Shown here: in pieces, positions 24,091-35,756 of the stretch | Layout: each line of letters begins with the position of its first letter | Numbering within the stretch: the first letter of the stretch is position 1 | Origin: Hyalella azteca | Lineage: Eukaryota > Arthropoda > Malacostraca > Amphipoda > Hyalellidae | Assembly (NCBI RefSeq): GCF_000764305.2 | Contig: NW_025931442.1 | Span: forward strand, 1-64,000 | Direction: 5' to 3' | Length of the DNA: 64,000 bases | Notes under the pieces: model-generated | Seen by the model: the letters and a program-made list of their open reading frames with translations, nothing else | Told to the model about the DNA's origin: nothing | The model's database searches: none | Position numbers and translations under genes: made by a program

Positions 24091-26734
24091 CACGAAGAAT
24101 AACCTATATGAATATAATTTTTCCTTAAGAAATCTTTGTAAAAATGTAAAAAATGTTCATTTTATTCAAATTTGAAACTGCCTCAAACAAAATATGATGC
24201 GCGCACAAACATCGGGCTTAGCTTAAACGGTCAATTCATAAAGCTTTGAAGTGAGCCTAAAAACGGAAAGTATGCTCTTTTTCCACTATTACAATGAATT
24301 GAGAATTGAAAATTATTTTTTAATAAATTTTATTTATCCGATAACGTTTCTAATTGATGATCATTACCAGATTCGTGGCAATGTCGTCGACGAGAAATGC
24401 TTACTCAAGGTTCTCGCCTTGACTGAGTTACTGAGCCAACGGCCACTTTTGCCCTGCAGCCACTTTTGCCAGCGGACGGAGAACTGTCGTTTCTTCTGCA
24501 CCAAAAGTGTGTAACTTATTTGTTTATTCCTACCAGTGAATTTTTTAAATACTTATTGCTTTGATGATTTACTTTATACAATTTCACGTGAAGCATTACC
24601 CGTAGTAAAATTACATTCATGCAGACAAGATGCACTCCTAAAATTGCTTAGTTTTCTGAAATCATATTTTTAGCTTTCTTTCTGTAACATTATCTTCATG
24701 TACTAAAAAACTTTAACCATAATAAGTGGTAAAAAGGATATTGTTGGATATTGTGATAATTCTGCCGAAATCCTCGCTCCCAATTGTTGTTACTTGTTTG
24801 TTGCAGGCTGCGTAGGCTATATTTCTCTCAAAGTTTTCCTTCATTTCGGATCAAAAGCTGCTATCAAATCGTTTCTGCTCAATGAGATACACATCGTCTT
24901 CCGTATTATTATAAAATACACATGTTATGAGTTTAGCGCGAATTGTCAAAATTACCTGAGTTACGACAGAGAATTTCATTCGGCCGGAGCGGCTCACTTT
25001 CTGTGTGCCTACAGCCAGCGAAGCGGACGCTATACTTATACTCTCCACTTTTGATATGCTGCTGCTGTATAATCACGTACAGGGGGTTTGAGGTCAAAGT
25101 TTCCACTCGAGTCATTTTACCAGCTCACCCGATAGAATCTCATGAAAATTGGCACAGACACGTACGCATATTTTATTTACCAAACCTTCTTGTCGGATTT
25201 CCGAAATTCCCACTCCTTCCCCCCCCCCACCCAAAATCCCCCAAAAAGGGGGAAATTTGGTCAAAAAATGACTTAAAATGAGGTTGTGGAAACGACCACA
25301 GCTTAAAAAGTTGCAAACTCAGAGCAATGCGCTTGATTTCAAACAAAAGATAATGGATTGGAGTGTGTTTGGGATTTCGAACGATTTTTTGTCGGGTCAA
25401 AACTTCATCCCCAAATTGGGGGTCAAAGTTGACCCTGAAAAAATTGTTTTCGGCCATTTTTCGGTGGTTTTCAACTCTCACGGCCAAACCGTTGAGATTT
25501 TCGAAATTCTGACGCCATATTCTCTACGCGTCTCAACGAGATACACAAATTATGTTCTATACAATTTTCCGAAAAAATGAAAACTCACAAAGTTGTGAGC
25601 GAAACTTTGATCATGTTTTTACCAACTTTTTTACTTTTTTCTTCACAACTATACGGAAAATTTTCTAGATTTTTTCAACAACTCTAATAATCAAGCACAA
25701 GTCTTTGCCTTTAATTTGGGCCCTGTTTCATGATCCTAGCTTCTATAGAACTTGAGATATGATTTTGCAAGTTGGACAAGAATTGACCAAATTTTCGTGG
25801 GAATCGCGTAACTTCGAGAGCTTCCCTGAACGTTTTCAACGTCTTAATTTACTCATAAGATTATTGTGCGAGCTGCGTATTTCCTGGAAGCTTTCTGAAA
25901 GTTTCAATCAACAGAGGATAAAACTGAGCTAAATGTGTGTATATCACTCATTTTCGAAGAAACTTGATGAATAAAACTTGACCAAAAATGTTATTTTTTC
26001 ACTTTTTGAGCGAATATTTGATCATCTTAATTTTAACTTGGAAACATCATTCTTATATGGTTACCTGCTTCAGCTCGTTAGAATTAATAATGCAAAAGAA
26101 AAAAGCTCAAATGTTCTGTAGAAAACGGTTTTCGTGAAACATTAATATTGGTCCGTGCCCGAATGAGCCCGATCCGTAACTGCGATTTTTAGCTCTTTCA
26201 AAGTCTTTTAACTCGGTAACGATCTGGATTGAAGAAAATTGACACGAATAACAATGTAAAGAAAACAAAAGTTTCCTCTTAATGGCCCCGAGTGTTGAGC
26301 TCGGGGCCCTTACGTTCCCTCGATATCTGCCGTCAAACAAGAATTTCGATCAGGCAGTTACTACGATGTACGATGATGACCACCGGCGTGCAGGAGTTGG
26401 CAACGCTCGTAAGTGCGACTAGTAAGTTGAGAAACTGGTAGCTTAAGAAGTCTTGAAGCTGTGTTTCTTGCAACCATCGACTAAGTATTCAAAGTTTTTG
26501 CACTATTTGCTTTGATAGAGGAAAACCGACACCTAGGTTATTGAAGTTTGGAGTATTTAGGCCGGAGTTCGCATTTTCAACACGTTCAGTGAGTGTTGGA
26601 AATGCAAAATCCGGCCCCAATTATGCACGATATGGAAATGGAACAGGTAGGAAATAAAACATGTCGCAAAATATACGTCATTAGCTGAGGTTAGGTTCAA
26701 GCCAGGAACAAGTTCCTATGGCGACCATGACAAA
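24091..26734. other. No gene recognised; repeat-like block inside
   Basis: The part at about 25060-25700 has the character of an old interspersed repeat: long C and G runs (ten C at about 25220), paired GGGG/CCCC blocks, and open frames on both strands at once (25173-25487 minus, 25278-25580 plus). No second copy is in this window. The rest is unique AT-rich DNA. Confidence 0.4.
26284..26308. repeat. GC-rich perfect hairpin
   Basis: GGCCCCGAG, a 7-base loop, then CTCGGGGCC: a 9-bp perfect stem, unusually GC-rich for its surroundings. It has no following T tract on either strand. Function unknown. Confidence 0.7.
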
Positions 26735-26925
26735 GGGTGGTTAGGTTAGGTTTAATTATGATAGGTAAGGCAAGGCTAGTTCAGGCTAGCTTAGGTTAGG
26801 TTTGGATAGGATAAGTTAGGTTAGGTTAAGTTATGTTAGGTTGGGTTAGGACAGGTTAGGTTACGACAGGTTAGGTTAGGATATGTCAGGTTGTGTTCAG
26901 TTTGGTTAGGGTTTTTTGGCTAGGT
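26735..26925 (+). repeat. Degenerate TTAGG-type interstitial tract
   Basis: A run of GGTTAGGTTAGG with many one-base variants (GGATAGG, GGACAGG, GGTTACG). TTAGG is the widespread arthropod telomere unit. The degree of decay and internal position point to an old interstitial tract, not a telomere. Confidence 0.75.
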
Positions 26926-27230
26926 AAAACTAATGTAAGACTGTTTTATACACTAATGACGCACACAGGAAAAGGCCACAATTGGGGGATTGCTGTGTGT
27001 AGTAGGAATTGTGTGGCAAAAAGAAGAAGAGAGAAAAAGAATAATATACGTTTAAAAATTACTTTTTAAAGACAACACTTCCAAAGAATCCAGTATCTCC
27101 AATCTTACAGATGTACAATGAATTTCTCATTTAATTTTCGAATATTAAAAAAATTAATTTTTCAATTTTTTTAATATATAAATTTTTTTAATATATAATT
27201 TTTTTAAAAATTATTTATTTTATTAATTGA

Positions 27231-27530
27231 TTCATGCATTGCCTCTGATTTCACACAAGTGTGCAAAATTTCAGATCAATTAGACAGGTAAAAGTGTGTC
27301 AAATATCAGTTATAAGATTTGTAACTGACAAAATTATTTTTTCAATTTTTTTAATATTGAAAAAAAAATTTTTTTACTTTTCAAAATAATTCATTTTAAC
27401 ATTTGATTCATGCATTGTCTCCAACTTTCCACAAGTGTGCAAAATTTCAGATCGATAGGATAAGTAGAAGTGTATTAAATTTCGATTACAAGATTTGTAG
27501 CAGACAGACAGACAGACAGACAGACAAGAA
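27231..27530. repeat. Imperfect direct repeat ending in GACA microsatellite
   Basis: A block of about 100 bases at 27231-27330 recurs at 27406-27505. Shared strings include TTGATTCATGCATTG and CACAAGTGTGCAAAATTTCA. The second copy runs straight into (GACA)n at about 27505-27526. An AT-rich low-complexity region lies just before it. Confidence 0.7.
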
Positions 27531-27848
27531 GTGAAGTTAAAGAGAAGTGTTGTAAAAAAATAAAAAAAATGTATAGCGGCTGATCTGGTTTTCATAGTTG
27601 AATGTCCGCATTGTCAATGAAATAGTGAATAAATTTGAAACGATTTTTTTAATACAGCATAAGTTTCGTATTGTCTATAATTTTACTCGATTGATTCTCA
27701 GAGAAACAAACTATTGAAAACATTTGGTGCTGCGTTGGGTAGTATTTGAAAACCAGAATTATTTGCTTATATTTCATTTGAACAAAATCACGTTTTATGT
27801 AAAATTTACCACAAAACAGATTTGTATTTTGTTTTTATTTATTAATAG

Positions 27849-28239
27849 CAAGGACTACTACACACAGGACATGCATAGCCTATGTCCAGCCTCTGCTAGC
27901 AGAGGCGATCGCCTACACTATGAAAATGCTGGTGTTTTAGTGGCATCAGCAAATGATATGCCCATAATTGTTTCATACAATAGTATTACAATGTGTGTAG
28001 TAGTCCTTGGTCAGAACCATAGACTTTTTGCCAGTTTTGAAGTTCAAAATTTTGTACTAAGCAAAGAATGGTTCTGACCAAGGACTACTACACACATTGT
28101 AATACTATTGTATGAAACAATTATGGGCATATCATTTGTTGATGCCACTAAAACAACAGCATTTTCATAGTGTAGGCGATCGCCTCTGCTAGCAGAGGCT
28201 GGACATAGGCTATGCATGTCCTGTGTGTAGTAGTCCTTG
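27849..28239. mobile_element. Palindromic double-MITE, hAT type
   Basis: The whole 391-base unit is flanked by one 8-base target duplication (ATTAATAG, 27841-27848 and 28240-28247). It is made of two 161-base copies in opposite orientation (27849-28009 and 28079-28239), each with terminal repeats CAAGGACTACTACACACA. A 69-base spacer separates them, with ends that also pair (GTCAGAACCAT...ATGGTTCTGAC). The two copies differ at only about two positions. An 8-base duplication and CAAGG ends fit the hAT superfamily. Transcribed, it would form a near-perfect hairpin of about 170 bp. Confidence 0.9.
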
Positions 28240-28340
28240 ATTAATAGTCAGAATAAAGAGGAGTTATTAAATGCACATGTCGATTTACTCTACTAAACGA
28301 ATTGAGGTTGTAAAAATACAAGACTCTTGTTTTTTTACAG

Positions 28341-28924
28341 TTTATTTTGTTTTGCCAACTTATAACTGCACCTTTACACTGTCAACAGGCACGGGGCAGT
28401 GCGCCCTGTACAGTTCTTTCGTGGCCGTGCGGTGGCCGGGGAATGCTCCGTCTGCAGGCACCACGACTTATGACGCTTGCTACACCTCTTGGGGAGATCC
28501 TAATGACATCGTGAAGACAAACTCGCCCTTCAAGTATTCCTCCATCTACACCGCAGCCTACAAGACCTATGGTACCGATGGATATGCTTGCAGCGCCGTC
28601 ACGAACCTATTCGTTACGCAATATCTGTCATCCAGCTTCTCACAAATTGACCTAGAACAAGTTACACGAGTTAAGACAGTTATCTTTGCTACCGCATCTA
28701 GCGCCAACATCTACAACTACAACGTGGATGTGATCCTCAGCAACACAAGCGATTATTCCATCGGTCAGAAAATTCGCCATATATATGTAAACGGCAGTCC
28801 GCCTGGATGGTCGACGATAAGTATCGACACCAACACAAGCGTGGCAGGACAGTACATCACGTTCTTCTCAGCTCCAACTGCTTACCATGGCTACGCCGTG
28901 GTGCAAGTTATTCCACTGCCTTGA
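28341..28924 (+). CDS. Terminal exon, F5/8 type C (discoidin/fucolectin)-like protein
   Basis: An open frame runs to TGA at 28922-28924 and is GC-richer than its surroundings. Two acceptors keep the frame: TTTTTTACAG ending at 28340 and CTGTCAACAG ending at 28388; upstream exons were not found. The product has about 190 residues: an N-terminal part with CALYSSFVAVRWPG and DACYTSWGD, then a beta-rich part (FSQIDLEQVTRVKTVIFA, NIYNYNVDV, GQYITFFSAP) and an ending VVQVIP. That order resembles F5/8 type C or fucolectin-type carbohydrate-binding domains, where a W/F-x-V/I-D-L strand is followed by V-K-x-V and a final GRYV...V-E-V-type strand. N-x-S/T sites (SNTS, TNTS) suggest a secreted protein. 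A variant poly(A) signal ATTAAA is at 29005. The family call is by eye and moderate. Confidence 0.6.
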
Positions 28925-30253
28925 GTCTCCTCTACCCGGTCGATGAAGGGAAGTCAAATGATTAAGAAATTTTAATGGTCACTCTACGTACAGTTATAAC
29001 GTACATTAAACTCCGATTTTTGTAGTTATTGAAACTGCTTATCAAATCATTTTTAGGGAAGAAATTTGGCTTAGCGTCAAATATTAAAAAATTGTTGCTC
29101 TTCTAAAAACGTGCAACCAGATAAGTGAAAATGGGTCTACGACCCAATTGATTACATTTTTCCCCATAAGCTTTTGCACTTACGGTTAAAAATTAAAAAA
29201 TTATATTTTAAATTTAAAATTAAATTTCCAAAAAACTTATAGGTACAAAACTTAAGGGTACAATACACGCACTAATGGGTAAAAATTTCCCAGGATTTTT
29301 GGAACTTATGGAGGAAAATTCATGTCGTTTGGAGACATTTGAAGACAATTTAAATGAATCTTCGTTGAGTAAGTTGTTTGCATCGATTTAAATTATAAAT
29401 CATTTTAATTTCAACATCTTCTAATCACACTCGTATGCAAATTTTTCCCATTTTTCGGTAAATAGAAATAAAAATTTACTGGTGCACGCAGCTTCAATGG
29501 AAAGAAACTATACGCTTTTGTTTATCACGCAGAGATCGCATGACACTTGGCCAGGGGCTGTTGAGTCTTGTCAGATTAATGTTCTTCTGGCAGCACTGTA
29601 GCCCTATCATGCCGAACTGACATGGCTTTGACTTCAAGTCTGCAATAAATGGCACACGCGTAATATTAGCTATCATTTTTAACGTGGAATTCGTTGTAGG
29701 AGACAACTTCATGTACGCAGGATATGTTTATCACTCGGAGTAATTTAAATGCATGCTTTGAGGAGAACATAAAATGTTTTGCATGCAAATTTTGCTTCAT
29801 CTTGCGATAATCGTGAGTAGAAAGGCAGCATTCATTTTTACAGGATGTAAATTAGCATATCGCCATTGAGCTCGCCTCAACATTCTCGACACGTAACTTG
29901 AGAAATAATTTGTTAGTAATAAGAAATCATGACACCTTATTTAATTTGCTGGACACATTTAACATATCATAGGCCGACCACCTTCGAGGTGAAAGTTCCC
30001 CGAATGTTGAACGCTAAATGGGAATCGAAGTTAGCGTATGAACGACCATGAGGAGTCAAAGTGGAGTGAAAGATGAGCGAATGAGAGGTCATATACAGAT
30101 GATTGGAGTGGAGGCGAATAGTTCCTATTTTTGGCCTCGAAATGGGCAAAAACGGTTGCTCAAACACAGTTTTCACGTTAATTTCTCATGCTAGCGTAAC
30201 ATATTCTTCCTATTCAAAAATTTAAAAATCTGGACCAGATTACCACAGGTCCA
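28925..30253. other. No gene recognised
   Basis: 3-prime flank of the lectin-like exon followed by unique AT-rich sequence. Short minus-strand frames at 29494-29712 and 29967-30176 have no recognisable features. Confidence 0.4.
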
Positions 30254-32053
30254 GAGCACCTTTCAATTTCGTTAGTTTACAACAATGGGGAGAGAAGTTT
30301 ACATTTGTACTGTCACTCTACAGTCTGAGTTACTTTGCACCTGCGCAACATCTTTACATTCATGATCAAAATATGGTGGTCGTATGTAGGAACTCAACCA
30401 CTTTATTTAGACAATTAAAATAAGAGGATGTTGTAATGTTCACCTACAATTGAAGTGTTGTTTGCTCTAACATTCTTAGTAGTTGTAAGTTTTGCTCTAA
30501 GTGTGCGTCTTAGGTATAATTAAAGCTATGCACCTGGCAGGTTGATTTTTTAATGCATGCCGAACACGTGTGTGAGCAAAATCATGGGCGGCCTTAGCTC
30601 CGGATTCAATGAAGTCTTAAGCCCATTAAAGGGTTTAATTAGATGGTAAAAAATAGATGCAAAAAGACATGACAGATCCTGGAACGAAAGCAATTCGGAG
30701 GCTGACCACCATGAACACGAAAATAGGATCCCTCGAATGCTGAAGCAACATCAAATTGAAACACACATATCTGCCTACCAAGTTCAATTGTTCTTGGCAA
30801 ATATGACTATCAAACTTAGAAAACATAAGTGTATTTTTTCGTATTACGATTTAATTCAATGGACTATAGACTCAACGCGAAGGAATATCAGCTTAATATC
30901 TTATTTTATAATTACTTAGCTAATGTCATTTAAAGATATTTAAACGTCATTCATGAATCCTCTTGAGTTCCTGCTGCCTTTTCGTTGCAATCTGACGTTG
31001 TGTTTTTGGATTCAAATACTGGACTCGTACCTTCAACTAATCATTTCTGTTTACGAAAGACGTTGCCTTGTGCGACTGACGTGGTCGAAAAAATTAAACT
31101 TGCTACAGAAATTAAACACTGCGTCAGAAGGCGTCTCGTACGCTAAAATTTCAAGTATAAATCTCCGCTCCTGCTTCCTATTTCTATCATCTTACCACGT
31201 CAAAAAACCTCTTTAATATTAGGTTGTTACAAATACTTGGCTGACATCAGGGCAACCCATCTCACAGTTTTAATTAAACTCGTTATATTGACACAGAAAA
31301 GGAAGATATTGGAATTATTTCAATATTTCGTGTATTGTCTGCATGCATTTGTAAGCACTGTTGAAAATATCTGAGTTAAATATAGGCGCCGGCAATATAC
31401 TCATGTTTGAGCTCAGATACAAATGTTTGAGCCGATCACGTCGCGGGGCTCGGCCGGTGCAGCCGCTCTTTTGCAGGAAAGCGTGTGTGAAATTTTTCCC
31501 GCCATTGATACTTTCAATTTTAGCTTGGAAATTTCAATTGGTTCGTGTTTCATTATTTCATTTCAAGTCGTATGTAAGGTGTCGTTTTCAGATCTGACGT
31601 ATAGGTAGGGGCTCGAATTTAGCTAGATTGGTGAGTTCATTCCTTTAATGGTGAATTTACTGACATGTCACATTATTAATCTTAATTAGTCACCGTTGTT
31701 AGGGACCGCCTGTGGATACAATAATTTTATCGATAGTTAGGTTACGTTTTTGTCATTTTGTTTTTGAGTTACTATTACGTGACCTCGTGTAGACCCGCCC
31801 TGTAACTTGTCATTGCTATGAGATCCACCACAGAGGTTAGTACCTGCATTATTTATCGTGTTGATCTTTGTGTTGACATAGTGGTGGATTATTTGGTTAT
31901 ATTTAATATTATTATTTATATTAGTTTTTATTTGTGTTATATTCATTTGTTAGAGTTCCGTTAATTCAAGTCCTTAATTTGTATTTATTTGTGTTTTTTC
32001 AGCGGGCTCCGAACTTGGGACATGATTTGTAATTATTAGGCAAGGGCTAAGAG

Positions 32054-32091
32054 CTGTCTCTTATACACATCTAGATGTGTATAAGAGACAG
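32054..32091. other. Nextera mate-pair junction adapter (artefact)
   Basis: Exactly 38 bases: CTGTCTCTTATACACATCT followed by AGATGTGTATAAGAGACAG, the two 19-base Tn5 mosaic ends joined back to back. This is the circularisation junction of Nextera mate-pair libraries, not genomic DNA. The sequences on its two sides come from different genomic places. Confidence 0.98.
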
Positions 32092-32429
32092 GCTCCCAGA
32101 TGTCTCCTCGCAGCTGGTGAAGACGTCGCGCTGCGTGGCCGAAGAGGAGAAGTACGAGTTCTCTTTTTCAAACGGCAATTCATTTTCAAGCTCATTCGAT
32201 GAAGCCGCATTTTTTAAATCTTTCTACGTGGATAAAAAGGTATCGTTCCAGGCTGTGAGAAAAAATTGTATTCAGTTACCAAATTTTAAGGTTCTAGGTA
32301 ACTTTCATTGCTTATTTATTTGTTCAAGTGTGACAAATAGGCAAATTGTCATTTGTCATGCTTGTTTCTATTTGCATCTAAAATGACTCCTCCTGTAATA
32401 TTAGTATTTCAGTTTTAATTTGTTTTCAT

Positions 32430-32430
32430 N
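32430..32430. other. Single-base assembly gap
   Basis: An N inside a T run, about 340 bases after the adapter, just before the second copy of TTCAGCGGGCTCCGAACTT. Confidence 0.95.
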
Positions 32431-33465
32431 TTTTTTTTCAGCGGGCTCCGAACTTAGGACGTTCTTACGAGTTGAAAGTGAAAGCTTGCTAGACACACGG
32501 TTTATAGTTTTTATAGTTTTGTTTTCTTGGATTTATCGTTCATTTACTATTATAGTTCTTTATTTATCATTTTTATTCATCCTTTATTGTCGATCATTGG
32601 CCTAGTGTTCGGGGACTGAGAGTGTTTATTTATTTATTAATTAGTCCCCAACACCGTTTTCTACCATCGCAGCCGCAGGATTTCTATCACATCTTCGTGT
32701 TCGCTGTTTCACTATTTTTACGATTGTGTGAATTGGGCTGTTATTCTGTATTTATATTCACGCTCTGTAGTTATGCATACTATGGTATTCTAGCCAGATC
32801 ACTTAATCCAAACACTTACATGAATCACTTAATAGAGTTATTTAATCGAAAAAATCACTAGTATAATCAATTTTATTCTAGAACGTGGTGTCTTGAATTA
32901 AGTGTGAACTTTACATTTACATCTTTTTCTACTCTTCCAACATCAATTCCTTTAATAACCTTCCTCTTTCCCGTCTAGATTACCTAATTTTAGTGATTTC
33001 TTTTACATTATAAATTTATCAGCTTGGCAATTTTTACTAAGACGCACCATAATACTCGGGTCGTAAAATTTGTATCCATCCATATATTCAGGTGATAACT
33101 TGTTGCATAGATTTATCATATTCAATGTGATAGAGAAAATCAATTTGTCAATTATTGAATGAAGTATTTCCCTGCCGTACTTTATGCCACGAGGTTGAGC
33201 GCCTCTCAATTTCGTTGCTCTACAACATTGGGGAGAGAAGTTTACATTTGTACTGTCACTCTTCAGTCTGAGTTAATTTACACCTGCACAACACATTTAC
33301 ACTCATAATCAAAATGGTGGTCGTATGTTGGAAGTCAACCACTTTATTTAGACAATTAAAATTAGAGTATATTGTAATGTTTTACCTATAATAGCAGTGT
33401 TGTTCGAATTATCATTATTTGTAGTTGTAAGTTTCGCTCTAGGTGTGCGTTTCTAGGTTTAACTA

Positions 33466-34740
33466 CAGGGTCCGCCATATTTATGGCAACGCCTGTTTTT
33501 GTTATTTCTCAATGAAACAAACAGGTGCATTGTTTTTTTATTGGATGAGCTAGTAGCCAAGAATTACCTAAACAATTCTTAGACATATTTATTTAATATG
33601 TCCACCCTTATTTTTAATGACGGCCTCCAATCTACGCGGGAAAGATTCACAGGAGACACGTAGCATTTCTTGAGGGATCAAGTCCCATTCTCGTGTCAAT
33701 TTAGACTTCAAACTATCCAAAGAATCATGAGGTGATCTGCAATAGCCAACGCAGAAAAGTCGAGAGGATTCAAATCAGGGCTTCTTGAGGGCCATTCATT
33801 TTTGCTAATCAACGCTGGGATGTGACCCTGAATCCAGTTTCGGGTCATGTTTGAGACATGTGATGGGGCAGAGTCTTGCTTAATACTCCATGGTGAGCCG
33901 TTGAAGTGTTTACGGGCCCAAAGGAACAACACAGCTTCCAAAATGTCCGAAATGTTTTGCTGACTGTTCAATTTCACTCGTGAGGGGACATAAGCGAGTG
34001 GGGACCTCCCAGTACGTGGCGGTTACCGCGGCCCAAACCATCACAGACATGAGATTTTGACGTCGTGTTGCTGTTCTGGTTGCCACAGGTCCTTCCCGAC
34101 TTCAAACTCTGTCATTTTTACGGTTAACGCTTCGTTCAATGTCAAATTTTTTCTCGTCACTGAACACCAAGTTGGGCAGCATGCCATTCTCAATGAGATC
34201 CAGAATGTGCTGGCATCTTTCGAGCCTCATTCGTTCATGACGGTCTGTTAGTTCATGCCTTGTTTGCATCATGTAATGGGAGGTTTTGAGGTCATCTTTA
34301 AGGACTCTACGCATTGATGTCTCACGGACTACTGCTTCTGCAGTCAATTTTGCAGCTGAGCGACAAAGGTTTCTCCTTAGCTTCTCCCTCGTGTTTTTGA
34401 CCAATTGTTTTGTTCAGACACTTTGTTTCCTTCCTTGACCAGGTCGATTGCATGTTTCGCCAGTTTCCTTGAATTTTTTATTTACCACCTTCTACACAGT
34501 TTTACGACGAATTTGGAGCTTTTTTGCAATGACTGAATTACTCTCGCCCTTTTCATGAAGGGTTACAATTGCATTTCTATCTACTGCCATAAGTAATATT
34601 AAATTTAGACACCTTAGACTTAGATATAAAATAGATGAATCAATAGATGATATTAAGCTTCATTATAGAAGAAAGGTCTCCTAGAAACCCCTTTATTTTT
34701 ATATAGCAAACATCCGTTGCCATAAATATGGCGGACCCTG
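33466..34740 (-). mobile_element. Complete mariner/Tc1-type element, inactive
   Basis: A 1275-base element with terminal inverted repeats starting CAGGGTCCGCCATATTTATG that match perfectly for 24 bases or more, flanked by TA on both sides (33464-33465, 34741-34742). The matching site in unit A (about 30521-30526) is empty, which confirms the boundaries. It carries one transposase frame, annotated separately. Confidence 0.95.
33708..34590 (-). pseudogene. mariner transposase, disrupted
   Basis: Starts with ATG at 34590 (MAVDRNAIVTLHEKG), a helix-turn-helix region of the kind that recognises the element ends. Two in-frame stops fall before about 34404. The catalytic part then shows FSDEKKF (first Asp), a frameshift, WSIKQDSAPSHVS (second Asp) and SRSPDLNPLDF (third Asp). 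About 32 residues separate the last two aspartates, near the 34 of classical mariner. All three catalytic positions are present, but stops and the frameshift make the protein non-functional. Confidence 0.9.
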
Positions 34741-35756
34741 TAAAGCTATGCACCTGGCAGGTATATTTTGTTAATGCACGCCAAACACGTATGCGAGCTA
34801 AATCAAGAGCCGGGCTCAGCCCCGGATTCAATGAAGTCTTGAGCCCAATAAAGAGTTTAATTAGATGGCAAAAGGTGGATGAAAAAAAAGACTTGGCTGA
34901 TCCTGGAACGAAAGCAATTCAGAGCCTGACCACCACGACCATGAAAATAAGATGCCCTCGAATGCTGAAGCAACGTAGAAATCGCACCAAATATTTCTAC
35001 CAAGTTCGATTTTTCATATCAAATATGGCTATCGAACATACCAAACATAAGTGCATTTTTTCGTATTAACATTCAATGCAATAGACTAGAGAGTCAACGC
35101 GAAATAGTATCAGCGTAATATCTTTATATATAGTAACTCAACTAATGTAATTCAAAGGCATTGAAACTTCATTCCTGAATCAATCTCATGACTTCCCACT
35201 ACAGTTTCCTTGCAATCTGACGTTATGATTTTTCCCTTCGAATACTGGACTCAGTATTCGAATACTACTGGACCTTAAACTAATAATTTCTGTTTACTCA
35301 AGACGTGGCCTTGTGCGATAAACGTGGTCGAAAAAATGAAACTTGCTACAGAAGTGGAACACTGCGTCAGAAGGCGTTATTCTGGGCTGTTATTCAGTAT
35401 TTTTATTTCCGATCTGTAGTTACGCATACTATGGTATTCTAGCCAGACTACTTAATACAAGAATTTAATCGAATCACGTAATAGAGTTATTTAATAATAG
35501 TCACTAGTATAATAAATTTTATTCTAGAGTGTGGTGTCTTTAATTAGGTGTGACCTTTAATTCTACATCTTTTCTACTCTTCCAACATCAATTCCTTTAC
35601 ATTCCAAATTTACCAGCTTGGCAATTTCTACGAAGACCATAATACTCGGGTCGTAACATTTGTCTCCAAATATATATTCAGGAAATAACTTGTTGCAAAT
35701 TTATCTTATTAAATGTTATGGAAAGAATCAATCTGTCAATTATTGAATGAAGTTTT

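Larger units (their letters stand above)
31135..32720. other. Extra segment in unit A, contains assembly fault
   Basis: Absent from unit B, where GTCAGAAGGCGT is joined directly to the block containing GGGCTGTTATTC. The segment contains the Nextera adapter (32054-32091) and an N (32430), and the string TTCAGCGGGCTCCGAACTT occurs twice (about 32000 and 32438). Part of the segment may be real insertion and part misassembly. The open frame starting MCIRDR at 32075 is adapter translation. Confidence 0.7.
30254..33196. repeat. Tandem duplication, unit A
   Basis: The blocks 30254-31134 and 32720-33196 match, in the same order, 33197-35380 and 35380-35756 of unit B. Shared anchors include GAGAAGTTTACATTTGTACT, AAGCTATGCACCTGGCAGG and ATACTCGGGTCGTAA. 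Unit A lacks the mariner and the long-TIR element of unit B but has about 1.6 kb of extra sequence (31135-32720). Its core is about 1.3 kb. No gene is recognised in the core. Confidence 0.85.

Noticed and set aside
25173..25580. Overlapping 100-residue frames on both strands
   Set aside because: Simultaneous openness on both strands and C/G runs point to a repeat, not a gene.
27724..28077. 117-residue frame as an upstream exon of the lectin-like gene
   Set aside because: Most of it is the palindromic MITE sequence, read equally well on both strands.
32075..32386. 103-residue open frame beginning MCIRDR
   Set aside because: Its start is the translation of the Nextera adapter; this opening is a known signature of adapter contamination.
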